A stretch of DNA of 64,000 bases from Bacteroidota bacterium (lineage in GTDB: Bacteria > Bacteroidota > Bacteroidia > Flavobacteriales > Flavobacteriaceae): the NCBI GenBank assembly GCA_029557895.1, contig JAKQHT010000010.1, positions 1 through 64,000 on the forward strand, in the 5' to 3' direction. Below, piece after piece: positions 26,090 to 35,352 of the stretch; position 1 is the stretch's first letter; each line of letters opens with the position of its first letter. The notes below the pieces were generated by a model. That model saw only the letters and a list, made by a program, of their open reading frames with translations. It did not search any database and was not told the DNA's origin. The position numbers and the translations under genes are program-made.

Positions 26090-27399
26090 TAAAGAAAATC
26101 GTAATAGTTCTCGTGACTATTATATCATTTCAATCCCAAGGGCAGGAAGGTACAGCGTCGCCATATTCGTTTTACGGTATTGGGAGCCTTAAGTTTAAAG
26201 GCACGGTAGAGAACAGGAGTATGGGCGGATTGAGCGTTTTTATGGACAGCATCCATGTAAATTTAAGAAATCCCGCAAGCTATGTTGGCCCCGACTTAAG
26301 TACAGCCCCGTACAATGGAGAAAGCCGACCGGTGAAGTTTGCCATTGGTGGAAGCCACAACATCACGAGCCTTAAAAGCAACTCCGGCGACGACATGGTA
26401 AATACATCTACTTTTGATTATTTTGCCGTTTCCATCCCGATGGACAAGTTCGGGGTAGGCTTCGGTATATTGCCTTACACATCGGTGGGTTATAAGCTGG
26501 AATCGTACAATGCTGATGGATCACGAGCAAACAGGTACAAAGGAGAAGGCGGTACCAATAAGGTTTTCTTGGGCTTTGGTTACAAAATAACGAATGATTT
26601 GAGCATCGGGGTAGATGCCAGCTATAATTTTGGTAATATTAAGAATAGCTCACTTGCGTTTATTTATAATGAAGAAGGCGACCCGGTACAATACCATTCT
26701 AAAGAGAACAACAGGTCCGATTTGAGCGGTCTCAACTTTAATTTTGGCCTCAGCTACAAAACCATGATCAACGATAAGCTCCAGTTGATGTCATCCTTTA
26801 CCTATGCGCCCGAAAGCACTTTGAAATCAAATAATGAGCGCTATATTTCCACGGTTGTTTTCAGTGAATCGACAAATCAAGAGTATACGATAAGTTACAT
26901 TGAAACAGATTTGAACGCGTTGGGGCTTAAAAAAACCAACCTTACCATGCCATCCCGCACTTCCTTTGGAGTGGGTATTGGTGCGCCGAAAAAATGGTTT
27001 GTAGGGACGGAGTTAACCTTACAAAATACCAGCAAATTCTCTAATCCGGTGTATTATATTTCCAATGCCAAGTTTGTAAACGCTTCTAATTTTGCTATTG
27101 GAGGTTTTTATATCCCAGATTATGACTCTTTTTCAAAATACTGGAAAAGAGTTGTTTACAGGGCAGGAATGCATTTTGAAAACACAGGATTAGAAATTAA
27201 TAACGAAAAGATAAAAGAGTTTGGCATATCTTTTGGTTTAGGATTGCCAATGGGAGGTTTGTTCTCCAATGGAAACATAGGACTGGAAATCGGGAAACGA
27301 GGTACCCAAAACCAGAATTTGGTCCAGGAGAATTTTGTAAATCTTCAATTTAGCCTATCTTTAAACCAAAGATGGTTCGAAAAGAGAAAGTATGATTAA
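26086..27399 (+). CDS. Outer-membrane beta-barrel protein, uncharacterised
   Basis: The 437-aa protein has a signal peptide (cleavage near SQGQ) and then alternating hydrophobic/polar strands with many Gly, Tyr and Phe, ending in a typical barrel strand FSLSLNQRWF. The pattern SPYSFYGIGSLKFKGTVENRSMGGLSV resembles outer-membrane proteins of the transport-protein type found across Flavobacteria. No ligand or catalytic motif is seen. It is coupled to coaX and sits before a TPR protein and LptC, a context for outer-membrane assembly. Confidence 0.78.
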   Translation: MIKKIVIVLVTIISFQSQGQEGTASPYSFYGIGSLKFKGTVENRSMGGLSVFMDSIHVNLRNPASYVGPDLSTAPYNGESRPVKFAIGGSHNITSLKSNSGDDMVNTSTFDYFAVSIPMDKFGVGFGILPYTSVGYKLESYNADGSRANRYKGEGGTNKVFLGFGYKITNDLSIGVDASYNFGNIKNSSLAFIYNEEGDPVQYHSKENNRSDLSGLNFNFGLSYKTMINDKLQLMSSFTYAPESTLKSNNERYISTVVFSESTNQEYTISYIETDLNALGLKKTNLTMPSRTSFGVGIGAPKKWFVGTELTLQNTSKFSNPVYYISNAKFVNASNFAIGGFYIPDYDSFSKYWKRVVYRAGMHFENTGLEINNEKIKEFGISFGLGLPMGGLFSNGNIGLEIGKRGTQNQNLVQENFVNLQFSLSLNQRWFEKRKYD

Positions 27400-27418
27400 C
27401 CATAATATAAATTAAAAG

Positions 27419-28804
27419 ATGAAAACAAGAATTATTTTGGTAGTTGCAGCCCTTATGTTCGGAGCAAATTTTCAGGGTTTTGCCCAACAAGATGAAGAAT
27501 GTGTCACCAATTTGTCCATTTTCACTGATTATTACAAGAGTAAAAGATTTGATGAAGCCTATGAGCCTTGGATGCAGGTAAGGAACAAATGTCCAAAATT
27601 TCATGCTGCCATTTATTCTTATGGAGAAAAAATACTCAAACATAAAATTGACAACTCTACCGGGGCAGAAAAAGTCGCTTATTTGAATGATCTTATGAAA
27701 CTTTGGGATGAAGCTTTACTGAATTTTCCTTCCAAGTATACCAAAGGCGGCGTGTTGAGCGACAAGGGTCAGTTGATGTACGACCAAAAAGATGTTTTGG
27801 GTGCTACCAACAAACAGATATATGACGTCCTCGATAAAGCTTACAACGAAGACATTGACAATTTTACCCACCCAAGAGCACTCTATATTTATTTTTCATC
27901 AATGGTGGACATGTACGAAGCCGGCGAGGTTGATGTACAGTCAGTATTCAATGCTTATGATGATGTCAGCGAAAAAATAAATAAAGAAATCGACAATTAT
28001 ACCGAAAAGTTGAATCCTTTGGTCCAAAGAGAAGAAGCGGGTGAAACACTTGGAGGTAAAGACTTGCAGTACAAGGATTCATATACCAGCTACCTCGAAA
28101 ACTACAACACCATTTCGGGAAGTATGGATACCAAGTTGGGACAACTGGCCAATTGTGAAAACTTGATACCGCTTTACCAAAAAGATTTTGAAGCCAACAA
28201 ATCCAATACCGAATGGCTACAGCGCGCCGTTAGCCGTATGTACAATAAGGAGTGTACCACTGATCCGCTATACACCACTTTGGTAAAAGCTTACGATGCG
28301 GCAACCCCTTCTGCAGATACCAAATATTTTGTTGCAGACCTACTGTTTTCGCAAGGTAAAACCACCGAAGGAAACAAATATCTTGATGAAGCCTATGAAC
28401 TTGAGACCAATCCTATTAAAAAAGCCAAAAGAGCTTATGAAATTGGAAAAAGCTTGAGAAAAAAAGGACAATATGGCAAAGCAAGGACCTATTTCCAAAA
28501 CGCCTTGAGGTTGAGCCCTTCTATGGGTAGGGCACATCTTGAAATTGCACAAATGTACAATGCAAGCGCTAACGATTGTGGGGATACCGTGTTCAACAAA
28601 AGAGCAGTCTATTGGTTGGCTGCCGATGAAGCTCGCAAAGCAGCAAAAGTAGATGGCAGTGTGGCATCATACGCTAACCAGTTAATTGCGAACTATGAAG
28701 CAAAAGCACCTTCAAGACAGGATATCTTTACCCAAAACATGGCCGGAAAAACCATTAATATTGGTTGTTGGATAGGGTTGAGCGTTAAAGTTCCAAACCT
28801 TTGA
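27419..28804 (+). CDS. Periplasmic tetratricopeptide-repeat protein
   Basis: This 461-aa protein has a signal peptide ending at FAQQ and several helical TPR-like repeats. The clearest is residues 320-375 (YEIGKSLRKKGQYGKARTYFQNALRLSP). The chain begins with a TPR-like unit (FDEAYEPWMQV). It probably acts as a scaffold in the periplasm. Its stop overlaps the TTG start of lptC, so it should be made together with LptC. No enzymatic motif is present. Confidence 0.82.
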   Translation: MKTRIILVVAALMFGANFQGFAQQDEECVTNLSIFTDYYKSKRFDEAYEPWMQVRNKCPKFHAAIYSYGEKILKHKIDNSTGAEKVAYLNDLMKLWDEALLNFPSKYTKGGVLSDKGQLMYDQKDVLGATNKQIYDVLDKAYNEDIDNFTHPRALYIYFSSMVDMYEAGEVDVQSVFNAYDDVSEKINKEIDNYTEKLNPLVQREEAGETLGGKDLQYKDSYTSYLENYNTISGSMDTKLGQLANCENLIPLYQKDFEANKSNTEWLQRAVSRMYNKECTTDPLYTTLVKAYDAATPSADTKYFVADLLFSQGKTTEGNKYLDEAYELETNPIKKAKRAYEIGKSLRKKGQYGKARTYFQNALRLSPSMGRAHLEIAQMYNASANDCGDTVFNKRAVYWLAADEARKAAKVDGSVASYANQLIANYEAKAPSRQDIFTQNMAGKTINIGCWIGLSVKVPNL

Positions 28805-29355
28805 TATCGTTAAGAATAACATATAATACAAAGTGCATGGTCGCAGCGTTAGCTGTGACCATGCTTTTTTCGTGCAAGGACAATTTTAAAGAAGTTCAGC
28901 AAATAGGAGTTCTTCAAAACGAGCCGGTAGGGGTTGCAGAACATATTAACCTCAAATATACAGATTCCGGTAAGGTCAAAGCCAATTTGATTAGCCCCAA
29001 GATGCTGGATTTTTCCAATAGAGAGTTTGCCTATACCGAATTTCCCGATGGCATAAAACTCTTGCTGTACGACAACGGCAAACAAAGCACCATACTTTCT
29101 GATTATGCCGTTTCTTACAGCTATTCAGATCTGATAGACCTTCAGCAAAACGTTATCATCGTTACACAACAAAACGATAGTATCTTTGCAAACCAGCTTT
29201 ATTACAACCAGAAAAACGAGCAGATTTTTACCAATGAAGCCTTCAGGTTTGTCTCGCCCACACAAGTCATGACGGGAAATGGCTTTAATTCCGATAAAAA
29301 CTTCAAACATTTTGAAGCCCTTGAAGTCACCGGTATCATTTATTTGGACGAATAG
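28801..29355 (+). CDS. lptC: LPS export protein LptC
   Basis: The 184-aa lipoprotein has the signal TMLFSCKDN and the LptC beta-jellyroll with alternating strands such as IDLQQNVIIVTQQNDSIFANQLYYN, which repeats the LptA/LptC strand rhythm. It would bridge LptB2FG and LptA in moving LPS to the outer membrane. The likely start is TTG at 28801 (TTGA overlap with the TPR gene), because the ATG at 28837 would leave the signal with no positive n-region. Confidence 0.87.
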   Translation: MISLRITYNTKCMVAALAVTMLFSCKDNFKEVQQIGVLQNEPVGVAEHINLKYTDSGKVKANLISPKMLDFSNREFAYTEFPDGIKLLLYDNGKQSTILSDYAVSYSYSDLIDLQQNVIIVTQQNDSIFANQLYYNQKNEQIFTNEAFRFVSPTQVMTGNGFNSDKNFKHFEALEVTGIIYLDE

Positions 29356-29366
29356 GCTTATATTTG
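29344..29366 (+). promoter_or_regulatory. Promoter-like TTG-N12-TATATTTG
   Basis: TATATTTG at 29359-29366 is an exact TAnnTTTG match 24 bases before the ATG of the small membrane protein, at the very end of lptC. The nearest TTG (29344-29346) is 12 bases upstream, shorter than the known spacing. Confidence 0.45.
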
Positions 29367-29389
29367 CCCAATCCTTAACATTGATAGCC

Positions 29390-29584
29390 ATGAAAATCCA
29401 AAAATTCTTTCAATACGCCTACCTTTTTTTTGCCGTACTGTTCACATACGAAGCCATTACCGCTTGGGATACAGACAGGAACCGCTCCTATATGATGTTA
29501 TTGATAGCCGCTCTGGCAGTCTTTATGTTTTTCTTCCGCAGGCGATTTGCAAAAAAAATAGAAGAACAGCGACGTAAACAATAG
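29390..29584 (+). CDS. Small two-segment membrane protein, unknown function
   Basis: From the ATG at 29390 the protein is 64 aa: a short basic start, a hydrophobic segment (FQYAYLFFAVLFTYEAI), a polar turn (WDTDRNRS), a second hydrophobic segment (MMLLIAALAVFMFFF) and a basic tail RRRFAKKIEEQRRKQ. The upstream part of the longer frame overlaps lptC and is rejected. It lies between lptC and ppiD in an envelope block. No family was recognised. Confidence 0.75.
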   Translation: MKIQKFFQYAYLFFAVLFTYEAITAWDTDRNRSYMMLLIAALAVFMFFFRRRFAKKIEEQRRKQ

Positions 29585-29765
29585 TTGTATAGCTTTATCA
29601 CCTTTTTAATTATATAACTTTAATCATATTGTGATTTATTGAAAGCTATTTTGAGGCTCCATAACCTATTAACGGGACTTCATTAAAAAAACACGCACCA
29701 ATTTTCATTATTGGATAGAAAATGGTATTTTCGCGCACTTAATTATTCAAATACACATACAACAA

Positions 29766-31913
29766 ATGGCAGTTTTAAATAAAATTAGACAACGCTCTAT
29801 ATTTCTTATTGCAATCATTGCCCTGGCGCTATTCGCTTTCGTGCTTTCCGACCTGTTTAGAAACTCGACGGCATTCTCTGGATCACAAGATATCGTGGCC
29901 ACTATTGATGGCGAAGAGTTGCACAGGGAAGACTTTATGGGTAAAGTGGAAATGGCTCAAAGACAATTGGGCCCTAATGTCACCTCTACTCAAGCCATGA
30001 ACCGCGTCTGGGATCAGGAAGTCAGAAAAATTGTATTGCAAAAACAGTTTGAAAAACTCGGGCTTACCGTAGAAAAAGATCAAATGCGAGAGTTGTTGAA
30101 ACAGAACCTTTCAGGTATTCCGGATTTCAGCAACGAAGTTGGAATGTTTGATGAAAACAAGCTCAACGAGTTTATTGCCAACTTAAAGGCCATAAGCCCA
30201 CAAAGAGCACCGTTGGGCAACTCGATGATCAATTACCAAGAATGGGTCAGTAGTGAGAAGTCCATTGCCGTTACCGGACAGCAGCAATCATATTTCAATA
30301 TGATAAAAGCAGGTGTTTCTGGCACCATCGGTGAAGCAGAACTCGAATATGATTTGGAAAATGCCACAGCCGATATTAAATATGCTATGGTGCCATACAC
30401 CAGTATTTCCGATAGCCTTGTTACTGTATCCAAGTCTGATATTTCTGCTTATATCAACAAACACAAAAAACAATACGAAACCGAGGCAACAAGAGATATT
30501 GTTTTTGTGCAGTTTGAAGAAAATGCATCACTTCAAGACGAAGAAGATGTAAAAAGAAATGTATTGAACCTTATGGGCAATACCGTTGAATACAATAATG
30601 TGTCCAAGCTCAACGATACACTCCTTGGTTTTAGAGACACCCAAGATATAGAAGGATTCATCAACACCTATTCAGATGTTAAGTTTGATGACGCCTATGT
30701 CAAAAAAGAAGCGCTTCCAACTGTAGCAGCCGATACTTTGGCCAAGCTTGGCCCAGGGAGTTTTTATGGTCCATACAAGGATGCCGGAATGTACAAGATA
30801 ACCAAAGTTTTGGCAGAGAAAAACCTCCCCGATTCGGTGAAGGCAAGGCATATCCTGATTCCGTTTTTAGGTTCTAGATCAGCCAGCGAAGAGACCAAAC
30901 AGACAGAAGCGCAGGCAAAAGCAACCGCAGATAGCATTATGGCAGTTGTCAAAACAGATCGTAAAAAGTTTGTATCACTTCTCGATTTTTCTGCCGATAA
31001 GGTAAGCAACGAAAAAGAAGGGGTTTTGGATTGGTATGCCTACAACGCTATGGTTCCCGAGTTCAGGGATTACACTTTTGAAAACAAAACAGGCGATATA
31101 GGTGTTGTAAAAACCGATTTTGGATTCCATGTCATTGAGATTTTAGGACAAACTGGAACCAGCAAACTGTACAAAGTGGCCACCTTGGCACAAAAAATTG
31201 AACCTTCAGAAAAAACCATCGATGATGTGTTCAATGCAGTGTCCAACTTTGAAATCGCAATTCAAGATAAAGATTTTCAGGATGTTGCCAAAGAAAAAGA
31301 CCTAACGGTAAGACCCGTAAACGGCATCAAGGAACTGGATGAGAACATTCCGGGACTTGGCAGCCAGCGAGTTATTGTACGGTGGGCTTTTGAAGATGGT
31401 ACTAAAGTAGGCAACACAAAACGGTTTTCAGTACCAAGTGGAGGATATGTGGTAGCCCAGGTTACTGCCGTCAACAAAAAAGGGTTGATGAGTGTTGAAT
31501 CGGCTTCAGCAACGGCACTTCCTGAAATCAGAAAAGAGAAAAAAGCCAAAATGATCCGTGAGAAAATTGCAGGTAAGGATATGGAAGCGATTGCCAAAGA
31601 ACAAGGGCAAACACCTACAACTGTGCCAGCTGTAAATATGAAATCGCCAACGCTATCTGGTGCAGGACTTGAGCCTAAAGTGGTAGGTACCGCATTCGGG
31701 CTTAAAGAAGGCCAGACAAGCAAATTGATCGATGGCGAAAAAGGTGTCTTTTTAGTGTCCGTAGTCAAAAGGACCGAAGCGCCAAAACTCGATAACTATC
31801 AGTCTATTGTCAATAGATTGACCTCTACTAGAGGAAATGCGGTTCAGACAAAAGCTTATGAAGCTTTGAAAGAAGCAGCAGATATTGATGATCAAAGGGC
31901 TAATTTCTATTGA
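29766..31913 (+). CDS. ppiD: Membrane-anchored peptidyl-prolyl isomerase/chaperone PpiD
   Basis: This 715-aa protein has a single N-terminal transmembrane helix (LIAIIALALFAFVLSDLF) and a SurA/PpiD N-terminal helical domain. The parvulin rotamase domain starts at VKARHILIPFLGS near residue 360. The C-terminus is a second degenerate rotamase-like segment. It should fold proteins leaving the Sec translocon. The 181-base gap before it contains a TATTTTCG box at 29726-29733 with TTG 12 bases upstream. A bidirectional terminator follows. Confidence 0.88.
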   Translation: MAVLNKIRQRSIFLIAIIALALFAFVLSDLFRNSTAFSGSQDIVATIDGEELHREDFMGKVEMAQRQLGPNVTSTQAMNRVWDQEVRKIVLQKQFEKLGLTVEKDQMRELLKQNLSGIPDFSNEVGMFDENKLNEFIANLKAISPQRAPLGNSMINYQEWVSSEKSIAVTGQQQSYFNMIKAGVSGTIGEAELEYDLENATADIKYAMVPYTSISDSLVTVSKSDISAYINKHKKQYETEATRDIVFVQFEENASLQDEEDVKRNVLNLMGNTVEYNNVSKLNDTLLGFRDTQDIEGFINTYSDVKFDDAYVKKEALPTVAADTLAKLGPGSFYGPYKDAGMYKITKVLAEKNLPDSVKARHILIPFLGSRSASEETKQTEAQAKATADSIMAVVKTDRKKFVSLLDFSADKVSNEKEGVLDWYAYNAMVPEFRDYTFENKTGDIGVVKTDFGFHVIEILGQTGTSKLYKVATLAQKIEPSEKTIDDVFNAVSNFEIAIQDKDFQDVAKEKDLTVRPVNGIKELDENIPGLGSQRVIVRWAFEDGTKVGNTKRFSVPSGGYVVAQVTAVNKKGLMSVESASATALPEIRKEKKAKMIREKIAGKDMEAIAKEQGQTPTTVPAVNMKSPTLSGAGLEPKVVGTAFGLKEGQTSKLIDGEKGVFLVSVVKRTEAPKLDNYQSIVNRLTSTRGNAVQTKAYEALKEAADIDDQRANFY

Positions 31914-31933
31914 TTTAAGATAGTCATAAAAAC

Positions 31934-31962
31934 AAAAAGGGCATTTTTTATGCCCTTTTTTT
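31934..31962. terminator. Bidirectional terminator between ppiD and the DUF4136 gene
   Basis: AAAAAGGGCAT and ATGCCCTTTTT form an 11-bp stem around a five-T loop. T-runs lie on both strands, so it can end both ppiD (plus) and the urocanase operon (minus). Confidence 0.88.
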
Positions 31963-32006
31963 ATACTGTTCATTCGCCCTATTTACGGCGCAATCCAAAT
32001 AGTGGT

Positions 32007-32558
32007 TTATTTTCTTGAACCGGGAGGATATTTTTCCAATACTTTGGTAACAAATTCCCGAATACGGGCTTCTTTTTTTTCTATGTCTTTTGTCGCCAAA
32101 TAGCCGGTACCCATGCCTTGCCAAACCAGTTCTTTTTTGTTGGCATCAATAAAATCGATGTACAGTGTGCCTTCAGTGTTGGTTGAAACGGAAGGTTGGT
32201 TCCATCCCCATCCCCAGCCGGGTCCAAAACCACCCCAACCCCAACCGCCCCAACCCCAGGCGTTGTTGTAAACATCTACCCGTTGTTGCGATTTGGTAAA
32301 AATACTCACGAGCATATCGGGGGTTTCAGATTTTGTCATTCCTTTGGCAAGGAGTTCCGACTCGATGGCGCGAAGAATCCGTCTTTTGTCAAGATCGCTG
32401 ATTTCCGCTTTGTCAATGCCGGGTTTGTAGAAAGCAAATGTTTTCAGCTCACTGAATTTTACATTTTTGTCATAATCTGCAGCTACCCTAACGGAACTGC
32501 AAGAACTTGCCATTATCGCCAATAATAGCAAGGTCATTAGTTTTGTTGCTTTTTTCAT
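32007..32558 (-). CDS. DUF4136-domain lipoprotein
   Basis: The 183-aa lipoprotein starts at the ATG at 32558 (signal MASSCSSV). It has the DUF4136 pattern: DYDKNVKFSELKTFAF, a helical hairpin, and a C-terminal ARIREFVTKVLEKYPP segment. Between residues 105 and 130 it carries an insert made almost only of Trp and Gly (WGWGGWGWGGFGPGWGWGW). The function of DUF4136 is unknown. The gene lies 13 bases after hutU on the same strand; a longer frame with an upstream start overlaps hutU and is not preferred. Confidence 0.84.
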   Translation of the reverse strand: MKKATKLMTLLLLAIMASSCSSVRVAADYDKNVKFSELKTFAFYKPGIDKAEISDLDKRRILRAIESELLAKGMTKSETPDMLVSIFTKSQQRVDVYNNAWGWGGWGWGGFGPGWGWGWNQPSVSTNTEGTLYIDFIDANKKELVWQGMGTGYLATKDIEKKEARIREFVTKVLEKYPPGSRK

Positions 32559-32571
32559 AATTGCATTTTTT

Positions 32572-34584
32572 TTAAATAACATTCAATAGATTTGAGTCCA
32601 CCTCATTCGGAAGTGTCACTTTTAGATTTGGTTCGTTGAGCATTGCCCGTTCAATTGCAAATCTGGCGCCTTCGTTTCTTGCCCAGCTTCGTCTGGCTAT
32701 ACCGTTGTTCACATCCCAGAAAAGCATGGATTTCAGGCGCCTTTCCGCATCTTTAGTGCCATCAAGAACCATACCAAATCCACCGTTTATCACTTCGCCC
32801 CAACCCACGCCGCCGCCGTTGTGGATGCTTACCCAGGTGGCGCCTCTGAAACTATCGCCTATTACATTATGTATGGCCATATCCGCAGTAAAGCGTGAGC
32901 CGTCATAGATGTTGCTCGTTTCTCTGTATGGCGAATCTGTGCCGGATACATCATGGTGGTCACGCCCCAAAACCACATAACCTATTTCGCCATTTGCAAT
33001 GGCGTCATTGAATGCTTTGGCAATTTTCATACGGCCTTCGGCATCAGCATAAAGAATGCGGGCCTGTGAACCAACTACAAGCTTGTTTTCCTGTGCGCCT
33101 TTGATCCATTGAATGTTGTCTGCCATTTGTTGTTGTATTTGCATTGGTGCACTTTTCATTATGTCTTCCAGTACACCACGAGCGATTTCGTCCGTTTTTT
33201 GGAGGTCTTCTTTCTTGCCGGAAGCACATACCCATCGGAACGGTCCGAAACCGAAATCAAAACACATAGGCCCCATAATGTCCTGTACATAGCTTGGATA
33301 CCGGAATTCTCGTTCGGGTGGCGTACTGCTGTCGGGCAGTACATCTGCCCCGGCACGAGAGGCTTCCAGTAAAAAGGCGTTGCCGTAATCGAAAAAATAG
33401 GTGCCTTTTTTGGTATGTTTATTAATGGCGTTGGCATGGCGGCGGAGTGATTTCTGAACTTCGGCTTTAAATTGTTCAGGGTTGTTTGCCATCATTTTAT
33501 TGGCTTCCTCAAATGAAATGCCTACCGGATAGTAACCTCCCGCCCAAGGGTTGTGCAAGGAGGTTTGGTCACTGCCCAAATCTATGGTAATGTTCTCTTT
33601 GTCAAATTTTTCCCAAACGTCCACTATGTTTCCTAGATAGGCCAGCGAGACAGTTTCTTCTTGCGCCAAGGCCGTTTTTACCCTTTGGCACAATTCATCC
33701 AAGTCGGTAATCTTCTCATCAATCCAACCTTGTTCCAAGCGAATTTGTGTGATTTTGGGATTCACTTCTGCACATACGGTAACGCATCCGGCAATATTTC
33801 CTGCTTTTGGTTGTGCCCCGCTCATGCCACCTAATCCAGAGGTCACAAAGAGACTGCCTTTTGGCGATTTTCCCATTTTTCTGAATCCGTTAAGAACGGT
33901 AATTGTTGTGCCGTGTACGATGCCCTGTGGCCCAATGTACATATAGCTTCCGGCTGTCATTTGCCCGTATTGGGTAACACCGAGCGCATTGAATTTTTCC
34001 CAATCGTCGGGCTTGGAATAGTTGGGAATCATCATCCCATTGGTAACTACTACCCGTGGTGCTTCATTATGGGATGGGAACAATCCCATTGGATGTCCTG
34101 AATATATCACAAGGGTTTGGTGGTCGTTCATTTGTGCAAGATATTGCATTGCCAGAAGGTACTGTGCCCAGTTTTGGAACACTGCACCATTACCACCATA
34201 GGTAATCAATTCGTGTGGATGTTGTGCCACTGCAGGATCCAGATTGTTCTGGATCATCATCATTATAGCTGCTGCTTGCTTGCAGTTTGCGGGATAGTCG
34301 TCTATCGGACGGGCATACATATCGTAATCCGGTCGCAATCGGTACATATAGATCCGACCGTATGTGTCCAGTTCATTTACAAATTCCGGAAGCAGTGTTT
34401 CATGGTGTTTTGGATCGAAATAGCGCAGTGCATTACGCAGTGCCAATTTTTTTTCAGCTTTTGATAGGGTATCCTTGCGCTTTGGTGCATGGTTTGTGTG
34501 TGGGTCAAAAGGTTTTAGGGGAGGTAAGCTTTCTGGGATACCTGCCAAAATCTGCTTCTTAAAATCGGTACTTGATGATTGCAT
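32572..34584 (-). CDS. hutU: Urocanate hydratase
   Basis: This 670-aa enzyme of histidine degradation converts urocanate to imidazolone propionate with tightly bound NAD. Family motifs are visible: YGGNGAVFQNW, SGHPMGLFPSH, TSGLGGMSGAQPKA, and WVSIHNGGGVGWGE. It is about 100 residues longer than the Pseudomonas/Bacillus enzyme, which is usual for the long Bacteroidota type. Other hut genes are not present in this window. Its ATG overlaps the stop of the Cys-rich small gene (TAATG). Confidence 0.94.
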   Translation of the reverse strand: MQSSSTDFKKQILAGIPESLPPLKPFDPHTNHAPKRKDTLSKAEKKLALRNALRYFDPKHHETLLPEFVNELDTYGRIYMYRLRPDYDMYARPIDDYPANCKQAAAIMMMIQNNLDPAVAQHPHELITYGGNGAVFQNWAQYLLAMQYLAQMNDHQTLVIYSGHPMGLFPSHNEAPRVVVTNGMMIPNYSKPDDWEKFNALGVTQYGQMTAGSYMYIGPQGIVHGTTITVLNGFRKMGKSPKGSLFVTSGLGGMSGAQPKAGNIAGCVTVCAEVNPKITQIRLEQGWIDEKITDLDELCQRVKTALAQEETVSLAYLGNIVDVWEKFDKENITIDLGSDQTSLHNPWAGGYYPVGISFEEANKMMANNPEQFKAEVQKSLRRHANAINKHTKKGTYFFDYGNAFLLEASRAGADVLPDSSTPPEREFRYPSYVQDIMGPMCFDFGFGPFRWVCASGKKEDLQKTDEIARGVLEDIMKSAPMQIQQQMADNIQWIKGAQENKLVVGSQARILYADAEGRMKIAKAFNDAIANGEIGYVVLGRDHHDVSGTDSPYRETSNIYDGSRFTADMAIHNVIGDSFRGATWVSIHNGGGVGWGEVINGGFGMVLDGTKDAERRLKSMLFWDVNNGIARRSWARNEGARFAIERAMLNEPNLKVTLPNEVDSNLLNVI

Positions 34585-34745
34585 TATTTTGTTTTTAATG
34601 AATTTTTATCGAAACCATATGGGCAATGCCTGCAACCGCTCTTACAGCAATAGCCACGCTTTAGGTGATACTGTTCCGTAAAACAGCGATAGCCTTCGGG
34701 TGTGAGGTAATAGTCGCCTTCTTCTATTGGGACAATCTGTTTCAT
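34584..34745 (-). CDS. Small Cys-rich protein, DUF5522-like (53 aa)
   Basis: On the minus strand an ATG at 34745 opens a 53-codon frame reading MKQIVPIEEGDYYLTPEG, then EQYHLKRGYCCKSGC and RHCPYGF. The five Cys in CCxxGCRHCPYG and the YLTPEGY start are the hallmarks of the DUF5522 family. Its TAA overlaps the urocanase ATG by one base, showing translational coupling. The Cys cluster suggests metal or iron-sulfur binding, but no function is known. Confidence 0.83.
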   Translation of the reverse strand: MKQIVPIEEGDYYLTPEGYRCFTEQYHLKRGYCCKSGCRHCPYGFDKNSLKTK

Positions 34746-34828
34746 CTAAAATCTTTATTGCTTGTCAAAGGTCAAATGCAATGCCAGAATTGTCATTCCG
34801 TATTGTCTTTATGTATTTCATATTATCA

Positions 34829-34836
34829 CAAAGATA
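34829..34836 (-). promoter_or_regulatory. -7 box TATCTTTG upstream of the urocanase operon
   Basis: On the minus strand this exact TAnnTTTG match lies 84 bases upstream of the Cys-rich small gene, the first gene of the hutU operon. No good TTG element is seen at the usual distance. Confidence 0.45.
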
Positions 34837-34871
34837 ATGTAAATTGGAAAGATTTTTGAGAGGTGTTGTTT

Positions 34872-35195
34872 ATGATTTTAGTTTCCAGGTTTCTCGTTCC
34901 AAAGGGCTATTCCGGCATTGCACTTTTTCCTTTTGTGTTTGTTAGACATGCCAGTTCAAGGTTTGATGCCCAATTTGTGAACCATGAAAAGATACATTTA
35001 CGTCAGCAATTGGAGTTATTGGTACTTCCCTTTTTTGTATGGTATATGGTCGAATTTTTGGTACGCTTTGCGCAGTACCGTCATTGGAGATTGGCTTATC
35101 GCAACATTTCTTTTGAAAGGGAAGCTTATGCCAACGAATCAAATCTAATTTATTTGAAAGTACGAAGCTTTTGGAATTTTCTAAAGTTTTTGTGA
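34872..35195 (+). CDS. Small membrane protein with HExxH motif, unknown function
   Basis: The 107-aa protein (ATG at 34872; GTG nine bases upstream is possible) has hydrophobic segments at residues 15-27 and 45-60. Between them lies the motif NHEKIHLRQQLELL, an HExxH sequence. A second acidic cluster, FEREAYANE, follows 30 residues later, as in minimal gluzincin-type metalloproteases. Whether it is a protease is inference only. It stands alone between opposite-strand operons. Confidence 0.7.
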   Translation: MILVSRFLVPKGYSGIALFPFVFVRHASSRFDAQFVNHEKIHLRQQLELLVLPFFVWYMVEFLVRFAQYRHWRLAYRNISFEREAYANESNLIYLKVRSFWNFLKFL

Positions 35196-35300
35196 ATGTT
35201 TTGGGGCAAATTGATGGGTGGGCCAAGGTTGTAAATTATAAGGAACTATTAACCGGAACGTAGTACGGTGTTTACCTATCGACCGAAGTTTGTTTGTGGT

Positions 35301-35345
35301 ATAAAAAAAATGCCTTGACTAAATGGTCAAGGCATTTTTTTGATT
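35301..35345. terminator. Bidirectional terminator after the giant CUB protein gene
   Basis: TGCCTTGAC and GTCAAGGCA form a perfect stem around a six-base loop, extended by A and T runs on both sides. It lies between the ends of the HExxH gene (plus) and the giant surface-protein gene (minus). Confidence 0.9.
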
Positions 35346-35352
35346 TATACAC

